NCBI GenBank assembly: GCA_002307905.1
Contig: DBUL01000218.1
Span: 1,436-8,164, forward strand
Direction: 5' to 3'
From: Rhizobiaceae bacterium UBA1291
GTDB lineage: Bacteria > Pseudomonadota > Alphaproteobacteria > Rhizobiales > Rhizobiaceae
DNA: 6,729 bases
Position numbers and translations under genes: made by a program. Under the pieces are notes generated by a model. It had not been told where the DNA came from, ran no database searches, and was given only the letters and a program-made list of their open reading frames with translations. Below are positions 6,267 to 6,729 of this stretch, piece by piece. Each line of letters opens with the position of its first letter. The first letter of the stretch is position 1.

Positions 6267-6729
6267 TTATCGCCGCCACGACCGATGGAACCAGCGATAG
6301 ATCCACGGTTTTGCGACACCGCCGAAACGCGCCAGCAGGTAGAGCGTCGGCGTGAAGAAGATCTCGGCCTGCCGCCGATCCAGTGCCCGGACGATGCGCC
6401 GGGCGACGGCCTCGCTACTCCACAGTCCGGCACGGCCTATCATTGCCACCGCTTCCGCCGGGCGGAGCTTCAGCTCATCCGCCAATTGCGGGGTATCCGT
6501 ATCAGGCGGGAAGCAGATCGACACATCAATGCCATGCCATCTCGATTCGACGCGCAGGGCTTCGGCGAAACCGACGAGCGCCGACTTCGAAGCGCAATAG
6601 GCGGTATAACCATGAAGCCCTATCAGTCCCGCCCCCGAAGAGATGATCATGATCTGGCCCTGCCTGCGGGCCTTCATCCCGGCATAGACGGCAGAGATCA
6701 CATGAACCGTGCCGTTCAGATTGGTGTCC
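6267..6729 (-). CDS. short-chain dehydrogenase/reductase, ketosphinganine reductase/RkpH-like (5' truncated by window)
   Basis: This is the C-terminal part of an NAD(P)H-dependent SDR oxidoreductase. The frame is open to base 6729, so the GTG at 6701 is internal and about 153 residues are visible. In visible numbering the catalytic set of classical SDRs is present: Asn3 in D-T-N-L-N-G, Ser31 in I-S-S-G-A-G, Tyr44 and Lys48 in Y-C-A-S-K. Ser and Tyr are 13 apart, as usual. The segment F-P-P-D-T-D-T-P-Q-L and the basic, hydrophobic C-terminus are typical of 3-ketodihydrosphingosine reductase-like SDRs, which include rhizobial RkpH of the K-antigen cluster. The NAD(P)-binding N-terminus (T-G-x-x-x-G-x-G) lies outside the window. 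It converges on the KpsS-like gene. A role in making a lipid for capsule assembly is inference; a generic SDR is the alternative. Confidence 0.85.
   Translation of the reverse strand, partial: DTNLNGTVHVISAVYAGMKARRQGQIMIISSGAGLIGLHGYTAYCASKSALVGFAEALRVESRWHGIDVSICFPPDTDTPQLADELKLRPAEAVAMIGRAGLWSSEAVARRIVRALDRRQAEIFFTPTLYLLARFGGVAKPWIYRWFHRSWRR

Overview
This window looks like chromosomal DNA from an alphaproteobacterium, most likely a member of the Rhizobiaceae (Rhizobium, Agrobacterium or Sinorhizobium type). The basis is the high GC content, dense gene packing, and proteins resembling rhizobial capsule (K-antigen, rkp/kps-type) functions. The assignment is by recognition only; no database search was possible. 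Six protein genes are visible, two of them cut by the window edges. There are no RNA genes, mobile elements or CRISPR arrays. No stretch longer than about 190 bases lacks a gene.

Left part, plus strand (1-2202): the C-terminal part of a large FtsX/YbbP-type ABC transporter permease, a 191-base gap, then a complete Bax inhibitor-1/YccA-family membrane protein with a good ribosome binding site. Two hairpins follow it. The second is a strong, nearly symmetric intrinsic terminator that can also stop transcription arriving from the right.

Right part (2238-6729): a surface-polysaccharide module. On the minus strand, a KpsS-like capsule enzyme (3538-4848) lies upstream of a Wza/BexD/CtrA-type outer-membrane polysaccharide export lipoprotein (2238-3413). 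A second, paralogous KpsS-like gene (4958-6253) is transcribed divergently from a shared 109-base region. It converges, with only 13 bases between stop codons, on a minus-strand short-chain dehydrogenase/reductase that runs off the right edge. That reductase resembles 3-ketodihydrosphingosine reductase and rhizobial RkpH.

How the genes may work together (inference): KpsS-family enzymes add Kdo to a lipid acceptor to start the capsule's lipid terminus. The RkpH-like reductase may make or modify a lipid needed for K-antigen. The export lipoprotein would form the outer-membrane channel. The inner-membrane ABC transporter (KpsM/T), the KpsE-type bridging protein and KpsC are not in the window. 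The capsule functions are known types. What deserves attention is the divergent pair of KpsS-like paralogues, an altered motif in one of them, the TTG start of the export lipoprotein, and the compact regulatory region between the paralogues.
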